Source: JBFGFX01 sp965232455 (GTDB lineage Bacteria; Pseudomonadota; Gammaproteobacteria; Steroidobacterales; Woeseiaceae). Taken from it: a stretch of 64,000 nucleotides of DNA. Numbering within the stretch: position 1 is the first letter of the stretch; the number at the start of each line of letters is the position of its first letter. Below, one piece after another: positions 25,421 through 34,700 of the stretch. The DNA is taken from positions 4,898,001-4,962,000 of the forward strand of contig OZ246981.1 in NCBI GenBank assembly GCA_965232455.1. Reading direction: 5' to 3'. The notes beneath the pieces were generated by a model that did not search any database, was not told the DNA's origin, and saw nothing but the letters and a program-made list of their open reading frames with translations. Made by a program: the position numbers and the translations under genes.

Positions 25421-27421
25421 CTACTCGGCCCGGCCGGCAAACGCCAGCCGGCTGTTCAGGGTTTCGTCGGCGCGAAGCAGGTTCTGTCGCGACTTCGAGT
25501 GCTGCCGTTCCAGCCTCCTCTGCGCGAGCCGCAGCGCCCATGCTCCAACGACACGAATGATAGCCGGTGAGCCGCTTCGTAACACGCCGCGTATGACCAG
25601 CGCCTGCAGCTTGCCGGCGTGCTCGACGACCGGATCTTCCAGGGAGGCGATTACCTGATAGCTCCCGGGGTCGCCCTGCCGTGCGCATCGGCCGATGAGC
25701 TGCCGGTCGATTCTCGCGGCGTCGTGGTACTCGGTCAATATGACGTGCAAACCACCCAGTTCGGTGACTGACGGGCCCAGTCGAATGTCCGTGCCGCGGC
25801 CCGCCATGTTCGTCGCGACCGTGATGCGCGCGCGCCCGCCCGCGCGGGCGACGATTTCCGCTTCCCTCGAGTCCTGTTTGGCGTTCAGCAGTTCGTGCTG
25901 CAGGCCCGCCTCGGTCAGCAGCGCGCTCAGATGCTCGGAGGTGGCGACATTACTGGTGCCGACCAGCACCGGTCTGCCGAGCCGGTGCGTGTCGGAAACG
26001 GCCGCGACCACGGAGCGCCATTTGTCGTCCAGCGACGGCAGCACGCGGCGGCCCAGAAACTTCCGCTTCGAGGGTTGTCTCGGTGGAATGGTCACGACGT
26101 TCAAACTGTAAACGTTCCAAAGTTCGCCGCGAACCTCCCGGGCGGTGCCGGTCATGCCGGACAGGGCGATATAGCGCCGAAAAAAGGATTGATAACTGAC
26201 TCGCGCGAGCACGCTCGGGTCCGGCGTGATTTCGCAGCCCTCCTTGGCCTCGACGAATTGGTGCATCCCTTCGCTCCAGGTCCGCCCCGGCATCACACGT
26301 CCGGTGTGCGGATCGACGATCAGCACTTTGCCGTCGCGCACCACGTAGTGCTCATCACGAAGGTACAGATAGTTCGCCGCAATCGCCTGTTTGAGCAGCT
26401 GCTCTCCGAGGCGGGTGCTTTGCCACACGCCGTCGAGCCCGGCCGCGGCCGACGCGAGCGTCTCGCGGCCCGAAGGGTTCAGGCTGACCGCGAACTTCGA
26501 GCGGTCGAGCACGAAGTCTCGGCCCGGTTCCAGGCTCCGCTGGATTGCGAGCGCCTGATCGACGATATCGGCCCGGCCGTCTTCCGATCCGGGCGCGGAC
26601 AGAATGAGCGGCGTGCGCGTCTCGTCAACCAGAACGCTGTCCGCTTCGTCGACGATGGCAAATCGCAGGCCTTGCAGGAAAAGCCGCCGCAACCTGGAAC
26701 GGTCGCCGTACAGAGACTCGAATTGCAGATGGGCCGGGCTGCCGCGGCTGCCCAAGGTCAGCCGGTCGCGCAGGTAATCGAACACGATCTCGTTGTTCGA
26801 GCAGTAGGCGACGTCGCAGCGATACGATCGCTGCCGCTCCTCGGCCTCGCTGGTGCTGACGATTTCCCCAACCGAAAGGCCAAGGAACGTGTAAAGCGGC
26901 TTCATCTGCTCCGCGTCGCGGTTCGCCAGGTAGTCGTTGACGGTAATGACGTGCACCGGCACGCCCGCCATCGCCACCAGCGCCGCCGGCAGGGTGACCG
27001 CCAAGGTTTTTCCCTCGCCCGTCTGCATTTCGGCGATTGCGCCGTCGAGCATCACGAGACCCGCGTGGATCTGCGTCCTGTAGTGCCGCATGCCGAGCAT
27101 GCGTCGCGAGACCTCCCGCACCAGCGCAAATCCGGACGCCACCGTCGACTCGTTTAGGCCTTGCAAACGCAGGTCCCGTTTTAGCTGTCCGGCGCGGTCT
27201 TTCAGTTCGCCGTCGGCCAGTTCCGTAAGTTCCCGTTCACCCGCGATCACCTTTTCGATCAGCTGCCCGTAGCGGCTACCCGTGAGCTGCAGGGTCGACA
27301 GGTGCCGGGTCACGTAGCGGTGATAGAGATGATCCAATCCCGACGTACCGGCAAGCTTGCGTTCCGCGTACGCGATTTCCGACGAGCGAATGGCGGCCGT
27401 CAAGCTGGGGCTGTTAGACAT
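25421..27421 (-). CDS. SecA-like ATPase, C-terminally shortened
   Basis: DEAD-family translocation motor of 666 residues, against about 900 for housekeeping SecA. Walker A is MQTGEGKTLAVTLPAAL (QTGEGKTL at 133-140), followed by VITVNDYLANRDAEQM (159-173), VDEADSVLVDETRTPLILS (about 257-275) and ATNMAGRGTDI with GRCARQGDPGS in the second motor domain. The preprotein cross-linking region is recognisable (YVVRDGKVLIVDPHTGRVMPGRTWSEGMHQFVEAKEG). After about residue 600 it stops near the start of the helical scaffold; the rest of the scaffold/wing domains and the zinc-binding CxCxS tail are missing. Its start overlaps the M50-HlyD gene by 8 bases. It likely drives a dedicated substrate rather than general export. 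Confidence 0.92.
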   Translation of the reverse strand: MSNSPSLTAAIRSSEIAYAERKLAGTSGLDHLYHRYVTRHLSTLQLTGSRYGQLIEKVIAGERELTELADGELKDRAGQLKRDLRLQGLNESTVASGFALVREVSRRMLGMRHYRTQIHAGLVMLDGAIAEMQTGEGKTLAVTLPAALVAMAGVPVHVITVNDYLANRDAEQMKPLYTFLGLSVGEIVSTSEAEERQRSYRCDVAYCSNNEIVFDYLRDRLTLGSRGSPAHLQFESLYGDRSRLRRLFLQGLRFAIVDEADSVLVDETRTPLILSAPGSEDGRADIVDQALAIQRSLEPGRDFVLDRSKFAVSLNPSGRETLASAAAGLDGVWQSTRLGEQLLKQAIAANYLYLRDEHYVVRDGKVLIVDPHTGRVMPGRTWSEGMHQFVEAKEGCEITPDPSVLARVSYQSFFRRYIALSGMTGTAREVRGELWNVYSLNVVTIPPRQPSKRKFLGRRVLPSLDDKWRSVVAAVSDTHRLGRPVLVGTSNVATSEHLSALLTEAGLQHELLNAKQDSREAEIVARAGGRARITVATNMAGRGTDIRLGPSVTELGGLHVILTEYHDAARIDRQLIGRCARQGDPGSYQVIASLEDPVVEHAGKLQALVIRGVLRSGSPAIIRVVGAWALRLAQRRLERQHSKSRQNLLRADETLNSRLAFAGRAE

Positions 27422-29561
27422 TGAAGTTCTTCAGGAGCAGCCGCCGGACGTTTCGGTACCAGCGGAAGGCCAACGGTTCCCAGCCGTGGTCGAAGCGAAC
27501 GAACACGCGCTGCCCGAGCCGTTCCGAGCGGAAACCCCCGGCGATTTCGAGATCGAACTGGAACATGGACTGAAACGCCCGCTGCCCCTCGGCGCCCGGA
27601 TCGGTCGCGATGGCGCCGCCGCCGCCAGTGCTCAGGGCCATGCTCGGCAGTTCATCGGTCGCCGCCGGGGCTTCGCGTTTTATGGACGCTTCATAGGGAA
27701 CGTCCATGCGATCGGCGAGCAGCACCGTAACGTTCTTCAGCCGGTTACGAACCAAATCCACGTCTTTTTGCGGCACGACGACGCGAACCGTCGTCACCGT
27801 GTCGTCAACGACAAAGGCGACCGCGGTTCCGCGACGAACGAACTGGCCGGGGAGATCCTGCGGCGGTTCGTGTAACAGGAACCGTCCGCCGACCGGGCTT
27901 ATGACCGTCAGTTCGCGTTCCTGCCGTTCGGCTTCGGCCAACCGCTCATTGGCATATTGCAACTCTTCCCGGATCGTATTCGCCGCCACCTGATCGACCG
28001 CAGCCGCGGCCGTAAATCGCGTCGCAATCTCCGTAACCTCTGCCCGCAGCATGGACACACGCGCGGAAAGTACGGCATCTTCGCCGTACAACAGGGGCTG
28101 GCCTATTTCCACGGTTTCGCCGGGTACCGCCGCCACGCTGCGCACGAAACCGCTGGTTCCGGCGCGAACCCATGACTCCTCGGGCGTCCATACGACGCCC
28201 TGGGCAACGGTTCTGTAAGGCAGCGGCAGCGCAAGCAGGAACATCACAACAACGCCGAGCGCGCTCCCGGTGGCTGCAAGCGCGACCCCGCGTCTCCCCG
28301 AAAGCGACTGATCCGCCAGCAGGAACCGGAGCTTTTTCGCAAGCGGCAGGATCAGCGTCGAAAAGCCGGCCCAGATCGCGAGTACGACGCCAAGCACAAA
28401 ATACTGACTCGCCACCATTGTCAGGATGACCACCATGATGAACATGCGGTAGATGAAAGACGCAACCGCAAAAAACAGGAGCCATCGCGCCTCTCCCGTC
28501 GTGACCTCGGGTGGCTCGGCGTCCTTCAGGCGAAGCAGATAGCGGCGCACCACGTAACCGAAGTACTGATTGGCGCGGGACGCCAGATTCGGAATCTCGA
28601 TCCAGTCCATGAACACGTAATAGCCGTCAAATCGAAGAAGCGGGTTGCCGTTGAAAAACAGCGTCGACACGCCGGCGATCAGCATCGTGTTGTAGGCTAT
28701 CGTGCGAAGGGTCCCGGGCTCGACGCTCAGCCATACGAACATGGCGACGGAGGCGAGCAGCAGCTCGAACATCATGCCGGCGGCGCCAACGACTGCACGC
28801 TGGTACTTGTAGCGAAATGCTGAAGACTGGGACGCGTCCACGTAGGGCACCGGTACGAACACCAGGAACATGATGCCGATCTCGTGCACTTCACCGCCCC
28901 ACCGGCGGACGGCCAGTGCGTGCCCCAGTTCGTGAAAGGCCTTCGCAAACGGGAATATCAGCGCGATCAGCAGCAGGTTTTCGACGGACAGCACCTTTTC
29001 GGTCACGTTCTCCGTCAGCGGCGCCCAGTGAATGGCCGCCTGAACGACGGCGTATCCGACGGCTACGAGCCACAGCACCGCCGCCGTTCTGCTGAACAGA
29101 AGATTCGCCAGAAACTGCATTCTGACCAGCCAGCGTTCCGGATCGAACAGCGGTACTTTGACCGAGAGCGGGCTGCGCCAGCGCGCGGTTTTCTCCTGGC
29201 GGATTTTTTTGTCCGATCGATCTTTCAGTTCGGTGACGTCGGGTGGAACGTCGCTGATCAAGACGTCGGCCGCGTGCAGCTGCGTGAGCAGGGAAATCAC
29301 CTCGTCCTGGGTAGGCGCATTGTCGCCGTGACGTTCATAGCTGATGGTCCAGATCTCGTCCACGCTGCGCTTGCCGTCGAGCATGCCGATAATGAAATTC
29401 GCCAGCGGGGAAAAGCGGTGGAAGCGTCCGGACACGTGATCCTGCAACACGAACCAGACCTCGCCGCGGTAGCGGTGCCGATGGATCTGAACGTGCGAAC
29501 GCAGGCGCGGCCGGAGCGAGGAGACCCGGTACCAGGAACTGCTGTAGACGGACTCGGCCAT
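27414..29561 (-). CDS. PqqD-like / M50 site-2 protease-like / HlyD fusion membrane protein
   Basis: A polytopic protein of 715 residues. Residues about 30-105 resemble a PqqD-type domain (RGEVWFVLQDHVSGRFHRFSPLANFIIGMLDGKRSVDEIW). A zinc-protease membrane domain follows: HELGH at 210-214 and the second ligand motif NGNPLLRFDGYY at 304-315, with about eight hydrophobic segments. The C-terminal third (about 440-600) is an HlyD-type lipoyl and hairpin adaptor (VRAGTSGFVRSVAAVPGETVEIGQPL, then SPVGGRFLLHEP). The same architecture is known in peptide export loci. Here it sits between the GAF adaptor and the SecA-like gene. PqqD-like domains bind leader peptides, so it may recruit the giant protein. 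Confidence 0.88.
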   Translation of the reverse strand: MAESVYSSSWYRVSSLRPRLRSHVQIHRHRYRGEVWFVLQDHVSGRFHRFSPLANFIIGMLDGKRSVDEIWTISYERHGDNAPTQDEVISLLTQLHAADVLISDVPPDVTELKDRSDKKIRQEKTARWRSPLSVKVPLFDPERWLVRMQFLANLLFSRTAAVLWLVAVGYAVVQAAIHWAPLTENVTEKVLSVENLLLIALIFPFAKAFHELGHALAVRRWGGEVHEIGIMFLVFVPVPYVDASQSSAFRYKYQRAVVGAAGMMFELLLASVAMFVWLSVEPGTLRTIAYNTMLIAGVSTLFFNGNPLLRFDGYYVFMDWIEIPNLASRANQYFGYVVRRYLLRLKDAEPPEVTTGEARWLLFFAVASFIYRMFIMVVILTMVASQYFVLGVVLAIWAGFSTLILPLAKKLRFLLADQSLSGRRGVALAATGSALGVVVMFLLALPLPYRTVAQGVVWTPEESWVRAGTSGFVRSVAAVPGETVEIGQPLLYGEDAVLSARVSMLRAEVTEIATRFTAAAAVDQVAANTIREELQYANERLAEAERQERELTVISPVGGRFLLHEPPQDLPGQFVRRGTAVAFVVDDTVTTVRVVVPQKDVDLVRNRLKNVTVLLADRMDVPYEASIKREAPAATDELPSMALSTGGGGAIATDPGAEGQRAFQSMFQFDLEIAGGFRSERLGQRVFVRFDHGWEPLAFRWYRNVRRLLLKNFNV

Positions 29562-29582
29562 GTTGCTCTGCCTCGCCGAGCC

Positions 29583-31415
29583 CTAGGGCGACCAGGACCA
29601 GACGGCGATTTTGAGCCAGCGCATCAGTTTGTGTGTCCAGATCCAGATGAGCCGGCGCTCTTCGATGTCGATTTTGCCGACGCCTTCCATGCCGGGTCGA
29701 ATGTTGTCCCGCGTCTCCAGCAGGTCCGCCTCGACGCGAAAATAGTTGACGCCCTCGGCGGTGCTGGCAACCGACGTCAGCCGGGTTACGCTGATCGGCA
29801 GCGGTTCGCCGGGCAACGCGGCCAGCAGCAGCGTGCCCTGCTGGCCGATGGAGACGTTCGCGACGTCGTGTTCGTCGACTTCCAAGACGACACGGTAACG
29901 ATCCAACGGCGCCAGTTCATAAAGCACCGCGCCGCGCTCGACGGCCGCGCCCAGCGACTGGCTGAGGTCGCCGCTAACGATCACCCCGTCGAACGGCGCC
30001 ACGACCTTGGTTCTTTGAACCTGCTCGTCGAGCAGCGCAAGGTGCGCGTCCGCCTGTTCGATCTGCGCGGTGATGATTTGCACGTTGGCGCGCTCGCGTT
30101 TTGCCATTGCGTCCTGCAGGCGGGCGGCCATCTGCGCACGTTCGGAGCTGACCTGCACGCGCTCCAGCCGCAAATCACGATCGTCGAACTCGAACAGCAG
30201 CTCGCCGGCTTCGACCACGTCACCGGGTCTTGCCGCTGCCGAAGCGACGTAGCCTTCGACCGGGGCGCTTATCACACGCCGCTCGGCGCCTTCCACGCGA
30301 CTGTTCGCCGATACGCGATAGTCTCCCGTTGCGAACGTCGAGAAGCCGACCAGCAAGAGCAGCGCGATGGCGACCAGCTTGCGGGCCAGGAAGCCGGGAC
30401 CGAACAGTTTGCCGGCCGAACGGGCGGCGGCGTCGCCGATCTTGACAAAAATCGACCGGTCCTCGCGCCGCTTCGTCTCCAGCATCGGCCCGAGCGCAAT
30501 GCCGGCCGACTTACACAACTCGACCGTGTCGTCGTCGAAACCGCCGCCAGCCGGGCGCTCGAGGGTCATTGCACCGCACGGGATTCCGGCGCTCAACAGC
30601 GGTACGGTCAGAATTGTCGAGCCGCCGACGAGGCTGGAAAGCTGCTCGTGCTCCCGGGTTACGCAGAAATCGTGTCCGTCGTCGGTGGGTACGACGACAA
30701 CGGCGTGTTGATCGATGGCTTCGTCCATCGCGTTTCCGATGGCGCGGACGAGGTTCATGTGGCCGCCGATCTGAGACGAATGCGAGACGGCGGCGACGTC
30801 GGCAAACCCGGATTTCAGGAATCCCAGGCTCACCCGGTCACATTCCAGCAGCACGGCCAGTTCGGTGACCACGGCTCTTGCAGCGTCCGCAAATCGCTCC
30901 TGGCTCAGCGCCGTTGCGATCAGATCCAGAACGGTTATCAGGCGGTTGGCAATCTGCTGCTCGTCGCCCGCGTCCTGTTGCCGCAGATAGCTGTCCAGCC
31001 ACACGCTGCCCCATTGCAGTTGCCGAAGCACCTCGCCGGCGTCGGCGCTCGCGCTGACGCCGATGGCGACGACGCCCAGTTTGTCCGCATTCGTGCCGAC
31101 CGGGTAGGCGACCGAGAGCAGCGACTCGGATTGATCGACCTGCGGTTTCGACTGCGTCAGCGATTCTTCCGCGAGGCTCATGACGGGTGGAAGGAGCGCC
31201 TCCCGATCCGGCCAGTAGGCGACCGGCCCGTACACCTCCGAATCGTCCTGCTTCAGCGCCAGCACCGCGCACTCGACGTCGCTGAGCATCGAGCATTGCA
31301 GTGCCAACCAGGCGCGGCCGAATTCTTCTATCGACCTGGCGCTACCGAGTTGGGACCATAGCAGCCGGTCGACAAAAATCAGCTGACCGCCGTTCTGTTC
31401 GGCCCCGATGTCCAT
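29583..31415 (-). CDS. GAF-TM-HlyD periplasmic adaptor with cytoplasmic sensor half
   Basis: Inner-membrane adaptor of 610 residues. Residues 1-330 are cytoplasmic, with a GAF-like domain at about 155-315 (ERFADAARAVVTELAVLLECDRVSLGFL, then ILTVPLLSAGIPCGAMTLERP). One membrane helix lies at about 346-362. The periplasmic part is HlyD-type: SAPVEGYVASAAARPGDVVEAGELLFEFDDRDL, a long helical hairpin (about 410-470), then APFDGVIVSGDLSQSLGAAVERGAVLYEL and a beta-barrel. The GAF half could sense a small ligand or bind the SecA-like ATPase. It starts 10 bases after the DUF3467 gene. Confidence 0.88.
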   Translation of the reverse strand: MDIGAEQNGGQLIFVDRLLWSQLGSARSIEEFGRAWLALQCSMLSDVECAVLALKQDDSEVYGPVAYWPDREALLPPVMSLAEESLTQSKPQVDQSESLLSVAYPVGTNADKLGVVAIGVSASADAGEVLRQLQWGSVWLDSYLRQQDAGDEQQIANRLITVLDLIATALSQERFADAARAVVTELAVLLECDRVSLGFLKSGFADVAAVSHSSQIGGHMNLVRAIGNAMDEAIDQHAVVVVPTDDGHDFCVTREHEQLSSLVGGSTILTVPLLSAGIPCGAMTLERPAGGGFDDDTVELCKSAGIALGPMLETKRREDRSIFVKIGDAAARSAGKLFGPGFLARKLVAIALLLLVGFSTFATGDYRVSANSRVEGAERRVISAPVEGYVASAAARPGDVVEAGELLFEFDDRDLRLERVQVSSERAQMAARLQDAMAKRERANVQIITAQIEQADAHLALLDEQVQRTKVVAPFDGVIVSGDLSQSLGAAVERGAVLYELAPLDRYRVVLEVDEHDVANVSIGQQGTLLLAALPGEPLPISVTRLTSVASTAEGVNYFRVEADLLETRDNIRPGMEGVGKIDIEERRLIWIWTHKLMRWLKIAVWSWSP

Positions 31416-31425
31416 TCACGTCCGC

Positions 31426-31737
31426 CTACGGCGCCTCTTTAGGCGTTTCGATCACGATGTCGCCGAACGTCGATTCGTACTTCTTGATCGTGGCATCCAG
31501 CAGCAACAGCATGCGCTTGGCCGCGTACGGGCTGAGCATGATGCGATGACTCAGCAGGATGGTGAGGTCCTTTTGTCCGGCGTGCCAGGTCTGATTCGTG
31601 CCGAACAGCAGCGTGACCTCTTCGCGTGTGCAGGAAACGTTGGCAACGTTCGCATACGCCGCTTCCATGTTCGAGTCGTCCCAATTCACCGTCCGCGCCG
31701 CGTCGCCGCCGCCGTTGGCCTCGTCTTTTTTTGCCAC
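31426..31737 (-). CDS. DUF3467 family small protein
   Basis: Cytoplasmic protein of 103 residues with no signal sequence. The pattern YANVANVSCTREEVTLLFGTNQ and HRIMLSPYAAKRMLLLLDATIKKYESTFG is that of DUF3467, a family of small proteins of unknown role. It lies between the giant protein and the GAF adaptor, with gaps of 51 and 10 bases, so it is part of the unit. A chaperone or assembly-factor role for the secretion substrate is possible but not shown. Confidence 0.85.
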   Translation of the reverse strand: MAKKDEANGGGDAARTVNWDDSNMEAAYANVANVSCTREEVTLLFGTNQTWHAGQKDLTILLSHRIMLSPYAAKRMLLLLDATIKKYESTFGDIVIETPKEAP

Positions 31738-31788
31738 TTGCCTCTCCCTGAATGTCCGTTTTGGATGTCTGTAGAACAGCGCGCTGCT

Positions 31789-34700
31789 CTACCAGTTGAT
31801 ACGTTGTCGTTCGTGCTTGCCCTGTGTCTGCCGCGAGCTGAGCCAGCCCGTCAGCGCGAGCAGGCCGAGCCCGGACCCGCCGCCCTCGTAATCGACGTCC
31901 TCGATGTGGCAGGCGGCGCCGCTGTCCAGTTTGATTTCGACGCGCCTGTTTTGCGCCCTGCCTTCCTCGGTGTCGTTGTCGGCGATCGGCAGCTCCTCGC
32001 CGTAACCGACCGCCCGGAGGATATCGGGGTCGACCCGGTACTTGACCAGCGCATCGACCACGGCCTGCGCCCGATCCTGCGACAGGCGGAGGTTGTGTGC
32101 GTCCGAACCCCGGCTGTCCGCGTGCCCGCCGATCTCCACGTCAATGTCCTCGAAGCCGACGAGGACCGTTGCGACTTCGAGCAGGTACTCGTGCGATTCC
32201 GGCGTAAGGACCGCGGAGTTCAGCTCGAAGGAGACGTCGGCCAGGTAATCCTGGCAAATCGCCTCGTGATGGACGTTGTCGTGTGCCCGGCCGCCCGTCG
32301 ATACGTCGATGAAGCTCGCCCTGACCGGGGCGCGATCGGCGACGACGTCCCCGACGTGATAGGGCGGTACGAGGAAACGGTCTTTCAGGTACAGGTCGAA
32401 CAGCTCGCTCGCGGCAAGATCCAGCGGCCGCTGACCGAGCACGACGACGGTCGTGGCCAGGCCGTCCTCGAACGTGACGCGGCCGTATTCGTAGATGAGT
32501 ATGTCTTCCGATAGCGAGCCGAACAGAAGATCCAGGCCGGCGGCGCCGATGATGACGTCGTTGCCGTCGCCGCCGCGCCGCGATTCGTCGATCATCCGAC
32601 CGCCGGCGAGCATGTCGCCGCCGCCGATGAAAAAGTCCGTTGCCTCGATCTGCACGATGTCGCCGCCGTCGAACGTGATTCTGCCGCCGTCGCCGATGAT
32701 CGCGTCGTCACCCATCCCGCCGCTGATGATGTCGCCTTCCGCTCCGCCCAGGAGCAAATCGTCCGCGCTGCCGCCGAATACCTGATCGGAGCCGCCGTCG
32801 CCGGGGCGTATCGTGGAGGCGCTCACGATCTGACCCAGCGCGCGCAGGCGATCGGCATAGTCGACGTCACCCAGATCGCCGAAGACGAACAACGGTGCGT
32901 TCCAGGCGGCGCCGTCGACGACGTCGTCGCCCAGTCCGGCTTCGACGACCAGCAGTCCGTCGTCGCCGGTGGCGTCGGCATCGACCATCGAGATTCGGTC
33001 GTCGCCGTCGTTCGCATGGAAGGTGGTGACGTTGTCGGTCAGGGTGCTGACGAAGGTCACCTCGTCGGATCCGGCGCCGGCCCAGATATTGATACCACCG
33101 GAAAATCCGCCGCTGGCCGAATAGTTGATCGCGGCCGGGGCCAGTCCCTCGATCCGGTTGTCGCTGATGGTCACGTCGACGTCGCCCGCGGTCGATTCGC
33201 GATCGCTGACGTTCAGCGTGTTGAAACCGTCGCCGGCAAAAATGCTGAGTTCGCCCTGGACGCTGTCCAGAGTCCCGTTCAGATAGCCGCGATCGGTCTC
33301 GACGTCCGGGGCGGCGTCCGACACGGAGATCGTGTCGTCACCGCTGCCCATGTCGATCGTCGTCAACGACGGCAGCGCCGGGCCTTCGTCGTTCAGCGTG
33401 CCCTGGACGTTGAATTCGTCGTTGCCGCTGCCCAACGCGATGTTCACGTTCGCAACGCTGTCATAAACGATTCCCGGAATGCCGTCGCCAGGCGCTCCCA
33501 TGCCGAGGCCGGTCAGTTCTGCGCGCCCCGTGACCTCGTTGACGCGCAGCGTTGCGGTGTTGTTCGGCTGGATGAGCTGATTGTTGACCAGGCCGAGTTC
33601 GGTGTCGGCGGGATCGTCGCCGTCAACGATGACGCGTACGAAGTCGCTGGACAACAGCGTCAGTCCGAGCGTGTTGGTATCGGTGTCAATCGCCGCCGAG
33701 ATACGCGTATCGACGCCGGCCGCGGCGAATGCCGCGTTGATGTCCGCCTCCAGATCCGCGATCGAATTGTTGTCGAATATCGCCTCGCTGTTGTCGGCAA
33801 AACCCAGTTCGAGTGCGGCGACGTCATCCGCGTCGACCTGCAGCGTCAGGTCTTCACCCTGTAATGAATCGAGCGCCAGGGTGCCGTCGACGAGCCGCGC
33901 CACGACCCGCGTCGACTCGATGCCGAGCTGCTCGAGCGCGTCGTTGATGTCGTTCAGCAAATCGTCGACGGACTGGTTGTCGAGATCCTGCCGTACCGTC
34001 ACCTCGAAGCGCTGCGCGCCGATGTCGAGTACGAAAAACGCGTCGCCGCTGAGCCGTCCGTCCGCCTGCACCGCGTTCGCGATTGGCGCGGCGGCGGTCA
34101 GGGTTCCCGCTTCGGCGACGACGGTCACCGGCACGACGTCGCCGTTGCCGAAGTCCAGTTCGAGATTCGCGTCGCCGCTGAGTCGACCGTTTTCGGCTGC
34201 GGCCCGGCTCAGGGCCGAGAGCGCCTGCATGGACCGTCCGCCGTCGCCCGAATCGTCGATGTTCAAGGTATCGACGCCGGCGCCGCCGGAAATATCCAGC
34301 TGCCCGTTGATGAGGTTGAGCGTGCCCGCGGTGTCGATACCGGTCATGCCGCTCACGTTGTTTTGCACGAGTGGAACTCCGATATCCGCTGTGGCCACAA
34401 CACTCGCTACGCCGCTGCCGGCCATGCTGCCGACCTCGATGACGTCGTTGCCGTCGCCGCCGCTGACGCTCACGTCCCCCTGCATGGAACGGACGTCGAT
34501 ATCGTCCGCGCCGTCACCGCCCGAAATCGCGGTGTTGCTGTCCACGCCGCTCGCTTGCAGCAATATGGCGTCTGCACCGGCTTCCCCGTCTACGTCGAGC
34601 TGCCCCGTCACCGTCTGGATATCGACGCTGTCGTCGCCGGCACCCGCGGATACGCGGCTGCTGCCGTCGATCGTGCTCTCGATCGTAAACGTGTCGGAGC

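Noticed and set aside
28884..31361. An 825-residue plus-strand reading frame
   Set aside because: Antisense to the GAF adaptor and M50 fusion genes, whose domains are clear. No domain is visible in this frame.
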